Shown here: piece by piece, positions 56,401-63,678 of the stretch
How positions within the stretch are numbered: position 1 is the first letter of the stretch
Layout of the letters: the number at the start of each line of letters is the position of its first letter
Assembly: GCA_034401795.1 (NCBI GenBank)
Contig: CM067373.1
Location: forward strand, 89,486,996-89,550,995
Length of the DNA: 64,000 nucleotides
Reading direction: 5' to 3'
From: Chaetoderma sp. LZ-2023a
Lineage: Eukaryota > Mollusca > Caudofoveata > Chaetodermatida > Chaetodermatidae
Notes under the pieces: model-generated
What the model was told of the DNA's origin: nothing
Seen by the model: the letters and a program-made list of their open reading frames with translations, nothing else
Database searches by the model: none
Translations under genes and position numbers: made by a program

Positions 56401-59400
56401 TGTTGGTTAGAAATAGATGCCAGTCAAGCTAATTTCGAGATATTCAATAGCTTAATGCTGATTTTCAATGAGATTATTACCAATGTATGTATCCGTCGCT
56501 TCCCACTCCTTCTCACTCACCAGTTGAGGTTTCTTCGTACATTGAGACAAACGTATATTGTATAAATGTAGAGCATTCATGTTAGGTATTTAACACTTTA
56601 ATGATCAAGCAGGCCCAAACCACCCTCTTCAGTCATCTTGAAAAATGTCCATTTGCAGCCCAAGAGAAGACAATAAGTTTGATAATTTGGCTCAGTGACA
56701 AAGCCAGTCATTTCAGTAATAAATTTTTCAAAGTATTCTTCAAATGGTCTGCAAATGGACATGTTTTACTTTTCTTGAATAAATTTTAACATTAACCATT
56801 TAATGATTAAGCGGGCCAAAACTGACCTCTGCAGTAGTCTTGAGGAATGTCCATTTTCTGGCCAAGAGAAGAGTTTTTGAAAATTTACCACTAAGATAAG
56901 TGAGCCAGTCATTCCAGAGGTAAATTTTTAAAAAATAGCCTTCTCTTGGCCTGCAAATAGACATTCGATAAGTAAATATTTAGATTTTTTAATAAATTTG
57001 GCCATTAAAGGGTTCAGTATTTATAACACTGACTCACCAGAAAGAATCTACTGCTGTATCCGTGTACATGTTTGGCCAGTATTTCTCCAAATCAGCAAGT
57101 AATGGCTGCAAATTCATAATTAAAAGCCTTTGAATATTAGCCCTTACAATGCATAGGTTCAAAGACTAATTGTCAGTAAGTACCGGTACATCTAGAAGAA
57201 ATGCTGCTGCACATCATTGGAAAATGTTGCTATCTTAATCATTTAACCCTTTAAATTTCAGTGCCACAATTTCAAGAGGCCTACATGCATAGGAAGGCCG
57301 TTGATTATTTTGAAACTAATTTGACTGGAACCTTCCCAGTCAAATTAGTTTCAAAACATTCAAAAGAATATTCCTTACATCATAAAAAATAGGAGTTTCT
57401 GGTCTGTGAGGGTGAAAGGGTTAAAGCAACATTGCTTTCAAAGTAACATCTGTTATCACCAAATCAGTTAAAATGTAATTGAAGTTACAAATCCTTAATT
57501 ATTGTGGTCTAAGGATTACATGTAAGTGATTAAATGTTTATATTTTAGTACTAAATTCAATCTTAAATTTATTGGATTGCACTAATGAATTAATAACAAG
57601 AGGTCCAAGCGACATGTATTATTCATACACAAATGATATTTGAACCATTTCAACAATATCCTTCCAGTGGTCTGCAAATCGACTCTCACCTCAAGAAAGT
57701 TTTATTGAGTAATTCTGACCATATAAGCGCTAATACTTTCTTAATACATTTATGATAATTATGCTTTCTATTCTGGGCCTTGAAAGCAGGTAAACCAGAA
57801 TTGTCCCTTCATACAGATGATCGCTCATACAGATTCACCTGTACATACATGCTCATACAATGATGTTCTCAGAGTCTCCAAGATGATCATAAGCTAGAGT
57901 ATCCAGTTTTAGCTTTCCCTTACCCATCTCTAGCTAAGCTACATCCACACGTTAGCCGTGTTGGGATCGATCGAACCGCAAACATCCTGAATCTCAATTT
58001 CCAGACAACTATACAGGTAAGCTGTTGAATATTTTGAAAATAATTTGACTTTTTTACAGCGCCCAGTCAAATTAGATTCAAAATATTCAAAAGAATGGTG
58101 ATAAAATAGTAGACATACAATTTGTACAACTTGACGGGCTATTAAGCGTTTATGAAGATACATCATTCATGATGTAATTAATTGTGACATCAACCTACAT
58201 GTGACATAATTCATTATGACATCATATATTTGACTGGATTCCTCTACTAACCATTTACTCATCAAGCCAGCCCAAAATAGCCTTTGCAGGGGTCTTGCGG
58301 AATATACACTTGGCCAAGAGGACTATTTTTTTAATTTGACCACTAGAATGGCTAGCTAGATAGCCAAGTGAGTAATTCGTGCGGTATATTTTCAAAGTTA
58401 AAATAGTTTTCCCTTGACTTGCAAACGGACATTGTCAAAACAAAGAGTTTAAATTTCTTGAGCAATCTTAATGATTAAATGGTTAACACACTTCATTCTG
58501 AATTATCCAGAATCTTTGTATTAAAGGCACTGGATATAAAACAGCCAATAAGACAGAGAAACATAATGGCTGACAAACAAATCGACAGACATACTGAATT
58601 ATTGACTTATACAAACTGCAAGTCACAAGTATAAGTTTGCCTCCCAGTGATAGATAGCCTACAGGGCAATGACTTTCAAGCAAATTCTACTCATATTAGT
58701 CAGCAAAAATTTTAATTTTATAGTAGGTAGCCAATTTTAATCTAAAAGTTGAAGATATAATAAAATATATAGGACATTTCCAGTGACTCGCGTTACATTT
58801 TATTCCAATTCAGAAATTAAATTCAAACAATGACAATGAACGATATTAGTTTTACCCTACTATTTGGTGTGTCCTGAAACACATTGGCATAAGCTATAAA
58901 ATGATATAATAAATAATCACATCTGATTAAAATTATGGCTTTGATCAAATTTAATTGCAGCGTGACTTGCATTACAGTAAACGAACAACACAAAAATCTT
59001 ATTTGTTTCCATTGCAATTTCTCCTAATACAAAACACGACAGAAAATAATAAATACAATCAGTAGTCTTGCTAATAAATGAGGTTTGAAAAATGATTGTG
59101 AGTGAACTGGAATTCTACAAACAACAAGGAAAAATATTATATAATCAGCGTGACTCGCGTTACTGTGACTCAAGTTACACAATGTCCACTAACATAAAAT
59201 AATTTATTAGGCACTCTTCAGCTGGAGGAAAAGATTTAAATTCCTTAAGAGTTGTACTTCGTATGAAAATCCTCCTGCAGTGTCACTTATAAGTTAGTAA
59301 TTGAGAAAGCCAAAATGTCCACTGTGGTTATAATGAAGGGTGGCTTCAGTCTTTTAACCAGCTTTTTCTGTGGGTAGAATATCTCATCTGGGGAAGTGGG

Positions 59401-62089
59401 GCATTTCCATGGTACCATGACAAAACCTGATGGTCATCCGACTCAATTGCCGTAATCATTAATCTCTTCTAGATAAATGATACCGCCATACTAAACAGTG
59501 CACCAGTCTCCTATAGAAATGCTTAGAATATCCTTATCCTAATCAGCTTTGACATCGCTAGTCAAGATTAAGTGAACAGACTTCTCCATCTCTTACTTCA
59601 TGTAATGTAGTCTTATCTAGCCCCAGGATGGCAGTGGAATCTTCGAAGATCTTAGCTAGAGCCAATGCTTTATTAATTGTATCAATTTTCAAACATTTTA
59701 TTTCAATAACTTTAATGCTACTTGCAACTCATAGTCACTGTGAAGCTGGCCACAGGATGGATCTTTGTTTTTGACTCAATTGTTAGATATCAACAACAGG
59801 AGGAAAATATAATTTACTATCTCAGTTCATCAATGGTTATTTCCAAGATGGCTGCCGAACTATTCGGTCAATCAAGTCGTCTTGAAAAACTTGGCTTACC
59901 TCTTTGCCTAGATGAGGTTTCATAAGTTTTGAATCGACTCCCCAAGCCATTTCGGAGAACGAGATTTTCAAAGACATTTCTAAAAATCGGCTGAAATCCA
60001 AGATGGCCACCGGACAAATTGGCCGATCGACTTCGTTTGAACAAAATAAAATCTCCATGCCATAAGGATGCTTCCTGCCAAATATAATTCAAATCGGCCC
60101 AGTAGTTCTCGAGAAGACATTTTAAATTTCTCATTGCTTTAGTATGGGAGCTTTTGGCAGGAAAATGATCCAAGATTGCTGCCAAACCGTTTATCCGACA
60201 GTTTCAAAAATTGCAAATTTGAGATCAGAATACCCAAAAAACTAAATAAAACGAATTTCGGCCTCAAAATCCATCAAATAAAAAAATCAAATATGGCTGC
60301 CAAGCACACTATATTTTGATTGGTCCACCATGGCCATGTTTTTTGATGGATTAACTTCTCTTGAACAAACTTTACTGTCCCTTAATCCCTAATCATATCT
60401 GCCAAATTTCGGGCTGATCCCTTCAGCGGGTCTGGAGAAGTTATTTTCACTAAAACTAGGTCAACCAAGATGGCCACCAAACCATTTGACCAATTAAGTT
60501 CACTTGAACAAATTTGGTTGAGCTCGTGCCCTAGATCATATTTCATGAGGGTTCCTTCAATCCCTCAAGCGGTTTCGGAGATTTTTAAATACATTGCTAA
60601 AAATCGGCCAAAAGATGGCCACCGGCCTAATTGGCCGATCGGCTTCATTTGAACAAACTTGGATCCCTATGCCCTAAGAATGCTTCCTGCCAAATATAAT
60701 TGAAATTGGCCCAACGGTTCTTGAGAAGAGGTCGTTTAAAGGAAAAGTTGATGGACAGACGGGCGGACGACGGACACACGACGGATGGTCGCCACGACAT
60801 AAGCTCACTTGGCCTTTCAGGCCAGGTGAGCTAAAAACCACACCATCTGCATGTTTTAATAAAAAGCGTCTACATTAGTCGAGCATTGGTACACATAAGC
60901 TATATTTTGACATCTTTAATCGATAATTTTGCGTTTATTCACTGTCTGTTCATCGCGAACACAGGTGATGCGTAGAAGTGATAATGAAGTTGATTACGGA
61001 CAATTTTCACTACGATTAATTTATGTCAAATCTCGCCAGTCGGCATGTTTCGCTGCGCTGGATGTTTATAAAAGTTAAATGTGAAACGAACCGATGCTTA
61101 CGGTTTTTGCACTAGATGCAAAACGTTCAGGGGCGCAAAACGTTCAGGGGCGCATCGTTACATTAATTCTCAACTGGGAATCATGATTTTGTGTTTCGTA
61201 ATATTTATAATTTTGATTTTTAATATTATGTCCCGCTGTCTTTTTTAGGAAAACTTTCTCATATTTACCTTTGCCCCTTCTAGGAAATGTAATGTACCGC
61301 TAAGTTTGATTGGATCCCGGGTAGTTGGAGCCGTGGAGTTGGTATGTACGCTGGGTATTACGCAATGCACATACGAATCTTTTAAACGCATTTAAAATTT
61401 TGCGTCTGTTCGGTTTTGCTTTTAACAACGCGTTTGGCACTATCTCTGGGGGACATCAAACAAGTTCAAACTTGCTTATTTACGCATTTAATGCTCATTC
61501 TCAACGCATATATTTATTATTTTAAATACATAAAAAAAATTAACTAGAAGCGTTGTGAATGCATTGTGTTTTTAAAACCGATGTGTTGGAAATGGGCCTT
61601 CAATGCATCATGCAAACATTTCAGACCCATTCGTACGTTAAGTTAACTCTGAGCTGTACTGTAGTTGGGATATGGCCATATTCGGATTACCTTATATCGG
61701 TTGCGGCCATTTTGGATTTATGCTAATTAGCAGGCGTTACCCAATCCCAAAATGTGTGCCCTATATCAGGATTTGATTAGTACCTGTCAAAAGTCATATA
61801 TGCCAAATTTGGTGATTTCTTCCAAAAGTGAACATTCCAACCTCTAAGACAGGGGACTACTAGGATTCCCGATCTGGATAATATGCCCAAAAATCTGTAA
61901 TGAGATTGTGACAAAACCAGAAAACATGCGAGGGTTTACAATCTCTTTCTTGGTATTGTGAAAATATCTTGGCCTGTAAATTCAGAAACATATAATAAAT
62001 TGTACACTCCTACCTGCACCTTGTTTCCATTAAATGGCCATGAGCTATTACAGGAGACTGGCTCATCGGGGTTGTCATTTCGGCTGGGC
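38176..62089 (-). CDS. RNASET2: Ribonuclease T2, spliced, 5' exons outside the window
   Basis: RNase T2 enzymes are secreted or lysosomal acid endoribonucleases using two histidine-containing motifs. Six minus-strand exons join in frame: 62089-62014, 57105-57038, 54593-54480, 54099-54057, 41378-41304 and 38409-38176, about 202 codons. The visible product includes CNSSWPFN, PLLADLEKYWPNMY and the second catalytic motif HEWEKHGTC (identical to the human motif). YEIEICMTKSFELISC and a C-terminal CNRKEPIYYPTL resembling the human CEDGPVFYPPP follow. The first exon starts with the last base of the Trp codon of HGLWP, so the first catalytic His lies off the right edge. All donors are GT and acceptors AG. 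The 12.7 kb fourth visible intron holds DIRS-B. The gene looks intact where visible. Confidence 0.92.
38503..39797. mobile_element. hAT non-autonomous transposon with exact 8-bp TSD
   Basis: Inverted ends TAGGGCTGTGCGGTTT and AAACCG-CACAGCCCTA are flanked on both sides by ATTTATAC (38495-38502 and 39798-39805). Subterminal AACCGG motifs cluster at both ends. The 1.3 kb interior encodes no transposase. It lies in the last intron of ribonuclease T2. Confidence 0.9.
39815..40570. repeat. Tandem array, about 165-bp unit
   Basis: 'gctgcttcctaacattatagg' variants at 39913, 40243 and 40410 (two units, then one). Units contain 'ttgaccatgtgacctcag' and 'aggattaaccaatcctgaaa'. It ends 'gacgccgtcgtcgccgtcag' and 'atgtctcgctttctgcttcg'. 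It starts within 20 bp of the hAT element. Confidence 0.75.
40650..41043 (+). mobile_element. FB2 element
   Basis: 'gatgaatccactttttagc' start, 'ctcccatgctttagccatgt', core 'ctgttgaatattttgaaact' and its decayed complement 'attttcaaaatattcaatgg', and end 'agagtggattcatccc'. Confidence 0.7.
41095..41240. mobile_element. Decayed FB1 fragment
   Basis: 'tggtcttgagaaatgtgcatt' and 'gaggcagtcattccagtgct' are the only clear FB1 matches. Confidence 0.45.
41304..41378 (-). CDS. RNASET2: Ribonuclease T2 exon 5 of those visible
   Basis: Acceptor tttttcag, 25 codons LDYLETIFKEAFKANLNIGC and LFGKK, donor gtaagc, phase 0 at both ends. It aligns with the family block before the penultimate cysteine region. 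Confidence 0.82.
41628..42193. mobile_element. FB1 copy interrupted by an FB2 element
   Basis: The left part starts TTAACCCTTTAATGGTCCAG and runs through the core ACCGGAATGGCTGGCTTGG to 'ttggccggtttaag'. The right part 'actaaagggttaa' reappears at 42181-42193. The intervening 41886-42180 is an inserted FB2. Confidence 0.75.
41886..42180 (-). mobile_element. FB2 element nested in FB1
   Basis: Reverse orientation: 'tgatgaatccagtttctcag', 'catatgacgtcataatcaac', 'aataaacattctgttgaata', ending 'ctaaaactgtattcatcc'. The core keeps one arm only. GGATGAAT-type inverted ends are visible on both sides. Confidence 0.75.
42194..44526. other. Intron sequence without a firm feature
   Basis: AT-rich intron of ribonuclease T2. 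A 16-bp G run lies at 43194-43209. A possible + strand exon ending VQ/gtaagt at 43619 is listed as a finding. 'gaggacggcatttagtcgag' near 43450 resembles decayed repeat ends. Confidence 0.4.
44527..45005 (+). mobile_element. Repeat A, 5' part left of DIRS-B
   Basis: Starts AACAAGAGGCCGGGCATG and matches the middle of the copy at 59835-60835: 'ttctcaagaagacattttaa', 'gtatgatagcttttggcggg', 'gaacaaactttaatggccct', 'gatggccaccaaa'. It stops where DIRS-B begins. Confidence 0.65.
45337..46296 (-). pseudogene. DIRS-B tyrosine recombinase with one nonsense codon
   Basis: The N-terminal half (RRGSTSRAYNYKINRFAEWC, VVADFLCHLYDAY, LNSLIKGMGNLRP) is the core-binding domain. The catalytic half has the first Arg in ASARCRSEIHAL, then HSVRGVVASTALF (HxxR), AQWHCKSSF (W in the His/Trp position) and FTNHYLLD with the nucleophilic Tyr. 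All catalytic residues are present. A single TAA at 45655-45657 after ALNRYK splits an otherwise continuous frame, which resumes CTQEWRTDPTAVW. The recombinase integrates the circular DNA copy without target duplication. Its N-terminus overlaps the end of the RT ORF in another frame, as in many DIRS elements. Confidence 0.85.
46176..46769 (-). pseudogene. DIRS-B post-RNase H module
   Basis: VLPTEWQLNQCVADCLCNHW, GKPNIDLFAMKTNAKMATYV, AISWLGMYAYAFPPAILIP and LLIAPNWPSRSWYTDLLDLL. It is continuous in frame with RNase H except for the TGA at 46770-46772. It is the module that follows RNase H in DIRS-A too. Confidence 0.75.
46770..48126 (-). pseudogene. DIRS-B reverse transcriptase and RNase H
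   Basis: RT begins PVWTQIPRDPDQW, EEINSLILKGAIQPAQNC, PGFYSTVFLVTKSTGGWRP and NLKPLNKF. Motif A is WTASIDLKDAYFHIPI, then LPFRISTAPRLFTRVVL, and catalytic HTYIDDWLLKAHNQ. The connection QKFVYLGMFFDLEIGYVYP leads, after a frameshift near 47265, to RNase H with MYTDASMEGWGAW, ELRAVVLALEPFLQ and RSDNSTVVTYINCQ. Stops at 48124, 47842 and 47509 are TGA, TAG, TAG in an otherwise unbroken frame. Catalytic aspartates are intact. It would copy the element's RNA in virus-like particles. Confidence 0.85.
48127..50310 (-). pseudogene. DIRS-B gag-like region
   Basis: The minus strand opens with a Cys-rich segment CPSCGRFIKDRFAPHLCSLC and CGPLLKCEICKN (about 50310-50195), interrupted by a 9-bp poly-C/G run. 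Lys-rich MSEFLSLQTKEKALEEERKV follows, then acidic and Pro/Gly-rich parts in shifted frames (FPGQSGLAFFADLESNLSGQ, EDWSDACQWLINVRPGLAVD). A last long frame, 48981-48124, runs from DAEESSRASISALSHVSQLL through TRSVRARRTFALDNLSQDLY into the RT lead PVGGRLANHMQEWERF. The Cys-rich start resembles that of DIRS-A. The 48290-48530 part is strikingly GC/CpG-rich. Confidence 0.6.
51415..51770 (+). mobile_element. Repeat A, 3' part right of DIRS-B
   Basis: 'ccaagatggccaccaaag', 'ttgccctagatgatatatta', 'ggacgatcggcttcgtttga', 'gacggacggtcgcc', ending with the hairpin 'agctctcttggcc..tagccaggtgagct'. It corresponds to 60450-60835 and completes the fragment at 44527-45005. Confidence 0.65.
51896..52305 (-). 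mobile_element. FB2 element
   Basis: Reverse orientation with both core arms: 'ttctgttgaatattttgata' and 'caaattagcttcaaaatact' around GCTGTTGCTATCGTAGGCAGCAACAGC, then 'aaagtgggcggagtggagcc' and 'aaatgggcggggcacagg'. Confidence 0.7.
52329..53942. mobile_element. FB3 MITE split by a tandem-repeat element
   Basis: The left arm TTAACTCATACCACTCTGAT...ttaaatgaaac is at 52329-52372. The rest, from 'gtgttcatttttaaacaaat' to 'catcagagtggtaacgcata', is at 53783-53940. The separating 1.4 kb is the insertion described next. Confidence 0.75.
52373..53782 (+). mobile_element. Insertion made largely of a 151-bp tandem array, eight units
   Basis: It begins AAGAGCTCCGCAAACGGCA and ends GGTGGACGGCGCCATTACAT plus AATACCCCGCC. 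CATAATAC(C)CCGCC is directly repeated at 52393 and 53767. Between, 'caagatggc' recurs at 52541, 52671, 52822, 52973, 53121, 53258, 53409 and 53560, mostly 151 bp apart. Units read 'gccgccggtggctggcggcc', 'tttcgataggtttcttcccc' and 'tagtccaaccaccctatgaa'. The minus-strand 65-78 codon ORFs over it are repeat artefacts. The tandem core between short unique ends recalls bivalve pearl elements. Confidence 0.75.
54057..54099 (-). CDS. RNASET2: Ribonuclease T2 43-nt exon
   Basis: Acceptor ttctattgcag, then the last base of a split Thr codon and TLNHYNVTVGTNTT, donor gtaagt. Small, but phases match both neighbours and the position corresponds to the segment after NDIL in the family. Confidence 0.75.
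54480..54593 (-). CDS. RNASET2: Ribonuclease T2 exon with catalytic motif II
   Basis: Acceptor ttgttttag, donor gtaaga. It encodes SHEWEKHGTCSTQIPATADE and YSYFKKGLALNQQNDIL. HEWEKHGTC holds the Glu, Lys and His of the active site and a conserved disulfide Cys. Confidence 0.95.
54770..55038 (+). mobile_element. FB2 element, right core arm deleted
   Basis: 'tttccagttttagctatgcc', 'tagctaagctccacctacac', one core arm ending 'gctgttgctgcctatgcaac', then 'catcacgtagatgattatga' and 'aatgaagggtggatac'. Confidence 0.65.
55294..55498. mobile_element. FB2b element with both TTAA ends
   Basis: TTAACTCTTTCACAGATAAA to TTTGTCGTTGAAAGGGTTAA, 205 bp, enclosing 'gctgttgaatattttgaaat' and 'tttcacaattttcaatagaa'. 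Confidence 0.75.
55673..56150. mobile_element. FB1 copy split by a 280-bp insertion
   Basis: 'atgtctatttgcatggcaag' and core CCACTGGAATGACTGGCTCG are at 55680-55750. The matching right arm 'ccttctcttggtcttcaaat' and 'ggacattcaacaagcaagt' resumes only at about 56065. The insert is a reverse copy of the repeat at 29340-29480 ('aaaagctactgatccaattt'). Confidence 0.6.
56590..56795. mobile_element. FB1 copy sharing TTAA with the next
   Basis: TTAACACTTTAATGATCAAG start; 'gtccatttgcagcccaagag' and 'ggtctgcaaatggacatg' arms; last TTAA 56792-56795 is common to the next copy. Confidence 0.75.
56792..57013. mobile_element. FB1 copy abutting a ribonuclease T2 exon
   Basis: TTAACCATTTAATGATTAAG to GGCCATTAAAGGGTTC. 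It ends 25 bp from the splice donor of exon 57038-57105. Confidence 0.75.
57038..57105 (-). CDS. RNASET2: Ribonuclease T2 exon before catalytic motif II
   Basis: Acceptor atgaatttgcag, donor gtgagt. It encodes PLLADLEKYWPNMYTDTAVD and SF plus two bases of Trp. (L)LP.(L/M)..YWP is conserved in the family (human LLPEMRAYWP). Confidence 0.92.
57243..57424. mobile_element. FB2b element with short hairpin
   Basis: TTAACCCTTTAAATTTCAGT to GAGGGTGAAAGGGTTAA. The core 'gaaactaatttgactgg' meets its complement almost directly ('aaccttcc' loop). Confidence 0.8.
57597..57640 (+). repeat. Repeat A 5' end fragment
   Basis: AACAAGAGGTCCAAGCGACAT start only; it fades into unrelated sequence. Confidence 0.45.
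57898..58243 (+). mobile_element. FB2 element
   Basis: 'tccagttttagctttccctt' to 'catatatttgactggattcc'. Both core arms are present with the middle deleted to 'tttttacagcgcccagtcaa'. Confidence 0.7.
58247..58486. mobile_element. FB1 copy, moderately decayed
   Basis: CTAACCATTTACTCATCAAG to AATGATTAAATGGTTAA. The core CCACTAGAATGGCTAGC / AAGTGAGTAATTCGTG is degraded. It starts 3 bp after the FB2 copy on its left. Confidence 0.65.
58780..59190. repeat. Region with scattered GTGACTCGCGTTAC motifs
   Basis: 'gtgactcgcgttac' at about 58783 and 59151, 'gtgacttgcattac' at about 58961 and 'gtgactcaagttac' at about 59165. Unknown repeat; no gene. Confidence 0.5.
59835..60835 (+). mobile_element. Repeat A, 3' two units with terminal hairpin
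   Basis: A unit of about 616 bp ('ccaagatggNNgcc...tcaatcaagt', 'tttctaaaaatcggc', 'ggccgatcgNcttcgtttga') occurs from 59846 and again from 60464. After 'gacgggcggacgacggac' it ends with AGCTCACTTGGCC, loop TTTCA, GGCCAGGTGAGCT and TAAAA. Confidence 0.7.
60836..61935. other. No recognised gene
   Basis: Contains 'gcaaaacgttcaggggcgc' nearly repeated at 61120-61150 and AT-rich sequence with several 'acgcattta' motifs around 61380-61510. No exon could be supported. Confidence 0.4.
62014..62089 (-). CDS. RNASET2: Ribonuclease T2 first visible exon
   Basis: Acceptor tttgctcttag; the first G completes a Trp codon, then PSRNDNPDEPVSCNSSWPF and NGNKVQ, donor gtagga. CN.SWPFN matches human CNRSWPFN. 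An alternative donor six bases earlier would drop VQ. Confidence 0.88.
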
Positions 62090-62214
62090 CTAAGAGCAAA
62101 GAGAACATATTTAGTCTGATAGAAGAAGACAAGCAGCAGAGTAAACAAAGTATTTCTATAAGACAAGGGTGCCTCACCAACAAAGATATTTCTGGAATAC
62201 AATAGCCAATGAAT

Positions 62215-62815
62215 GGATCCATTGCCAGCTATGCCCCTCCTATTTCTAGTTAAGCTCCGTCAACCTTTATGCGTGATGGAAATCGATTTGAATCTTTGAA
62301 ACCCGATTCCCAGTATCTAAATTTCAAGATACAGGTAAGTTGTTGAATATTTTGATTTTCTAATTTGACTGTGGCTGTTGCTGCCTATGGCAGTCAATGG
62401 CACCTTTCCATGTCAAATTTGTTTTTAAAAATTCCACAGAATGTTTATTAACCCTTTGACCCTCAAAATTTGTTCAAGAAAATTTCAATTTTCTCATAGA
62501 AAGTGTCCATTTGCAAACCAAGAGAAGACTATTTTTGAAAATTCACACCTGGAATGACTGGAGCCAGTCATTCCAGTGGTGAATTTTCAAAGATAATCTT
62601 CTCTTGGTCTGCAAATGGACATTTCTCAAGACCACTGCAGAAGCCGTTTTTGGCTGATATGAGGGTTAAAGGGTTAAATTGTTTATTCATCAAACACAAA
62701 CTTTTTTATTTTCATTGCAGAGGTATACCTCATTTTTATTGTGACATCAGCTAACATGTGACGTACCTGACTATGATGTCAGATACTTGAGTGGCAAACC
62801 TGATCTGTCTATTAG
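62215..62815 (+). mobile_element. FB2 element split by FB1
   Basis: 'gatccattgccagctatgcc' and core 'gttgttgaatattttgattt' lead to 'ccacagaatgtttattaa' at 62451, the exact point of the FB1 insertion. After it, sequence resumes 'attgtttattcat' and ends 'gtgacgtacctgactatgat' and 'tgtcagatacttgagtgg'. Confidence 0.75.
62448..62677. mobile_element. FB1 copy inserted at TTAA inside FB2
   Basis: TTAACCCTTTGACCCTCAAA to GAGGGTTAAAGGGTTAA, 230 bp, with core CCTGGAATGACTGGAGCCAGTCATTCCAG. The FB2 sequence 'aatgtttattaaat' is interrupted exactly at TTAA, which is present on both sides. Confidence 0.9.
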
Positions 62816-62976
62816 CGAGATGATAATCAAATTTATATCTGGTTTTTAATAGAAAGCATAATTAAACATCTTTACACAACTCAAAGCTAATTTATTAACA
62901 AGTCGTGCAATAATATCTAATTATGAATCCGGAGCTAGGTAGCAATATATTTGGACTTAGAAAGCATAATTGGTTA

Positions 62977-63215
62977 TAAACCCTTTCAGTGTTGAAGACA
63001 CACACATGCACGTCCGCATACACGCCTGCATGCACGTACGCATGCACGCACACACCCACACCCACACAGGAAAACTGTTAAATATTTTGAATTTTTGATG
63101 GTGCTACCCGAGACAGCAATGACTTACAGTCAAATTAATTTCAAAATATTCAACAGAATAACTTTTATATCATAAAGAAAATACTTTTTCAGGGATTTGT
63201 CAGTGAAAGGGTTAA
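62977..63215. mobile_element. FB2b element carrying a purine-pyrimidine insert
   Basis: ATAAACCCTTTCAGTG start and TTTGTCAGTGAAAGGGTTAA end. Positions 62997-63070 are an alternating CA/CG/TG stretch ('catgcacgtacgcatgcacg'). The FB2-type core follows. Confidence 0.7.
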
Positions 63216-63231
63216 AGCGCTAGCTAATAAA

Positions 63232-63386
63232 TTAGCCCTTTATGGTCATACCGGCCAAAATCGGCCTCCGTTATGGTCTTGTGGAATGTCCATTTACGGG
63301 CCAAGAGACTCTCTTGGCCTGTAAATGGACATTCAATAGTCAGATATTTAAATTTTCTTGACCAAATTTGACCATTAAAGGGTTAA
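63232..63386. mobile_element. FB1 copy with the central hairpin removed
   Basis: TTAGCCCTTTATGGTCATAC to GACCATTAAAGGGTTAA. 'gtccatttacgggccaagag' meets 'ctcttggcctgtaaatggac' almost directly, making a 155-bp hairpin. Confidence 0.85.
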
Positions 63387-63446
63387 AAACATATTTATTA
63401 TGAATGTTCTGTTATGATTAGAAGCAATTAATTGTGCACATAAATA

Positions 63447-63678
63447 TTAACCCATTAACCCTCAAAATTGTTCAAGAAGATTTCTCATAGAAAATATCCA
63501 TTTGCAGACCAAGAGAAGACTATCTTTGACAATTTAACACTGCAATGACTGCCTCAATATCCGAGCCAGCAATTCCTGTGCTAAGTTTTCAAAAATAAGC
63601 TTCGCTTGGTCTGCAAATGGACATTTCTAAAGAACACTGCAGAAGCTGTTATTGCCAGCTTGAGTGCTAAAGGGTAAA
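63447..63678. mobile_element. FB1 copy
   Basis: TTAACCCATTAACCCTCAAA to GAGTGCTAAAGGGTAAA; core ACTGCAATGACTGCCTCAAT / CGAGCCAGCAATTCCTGTG. The last 320 bases of the window hold nothing recognised. Confidence 0.75.
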
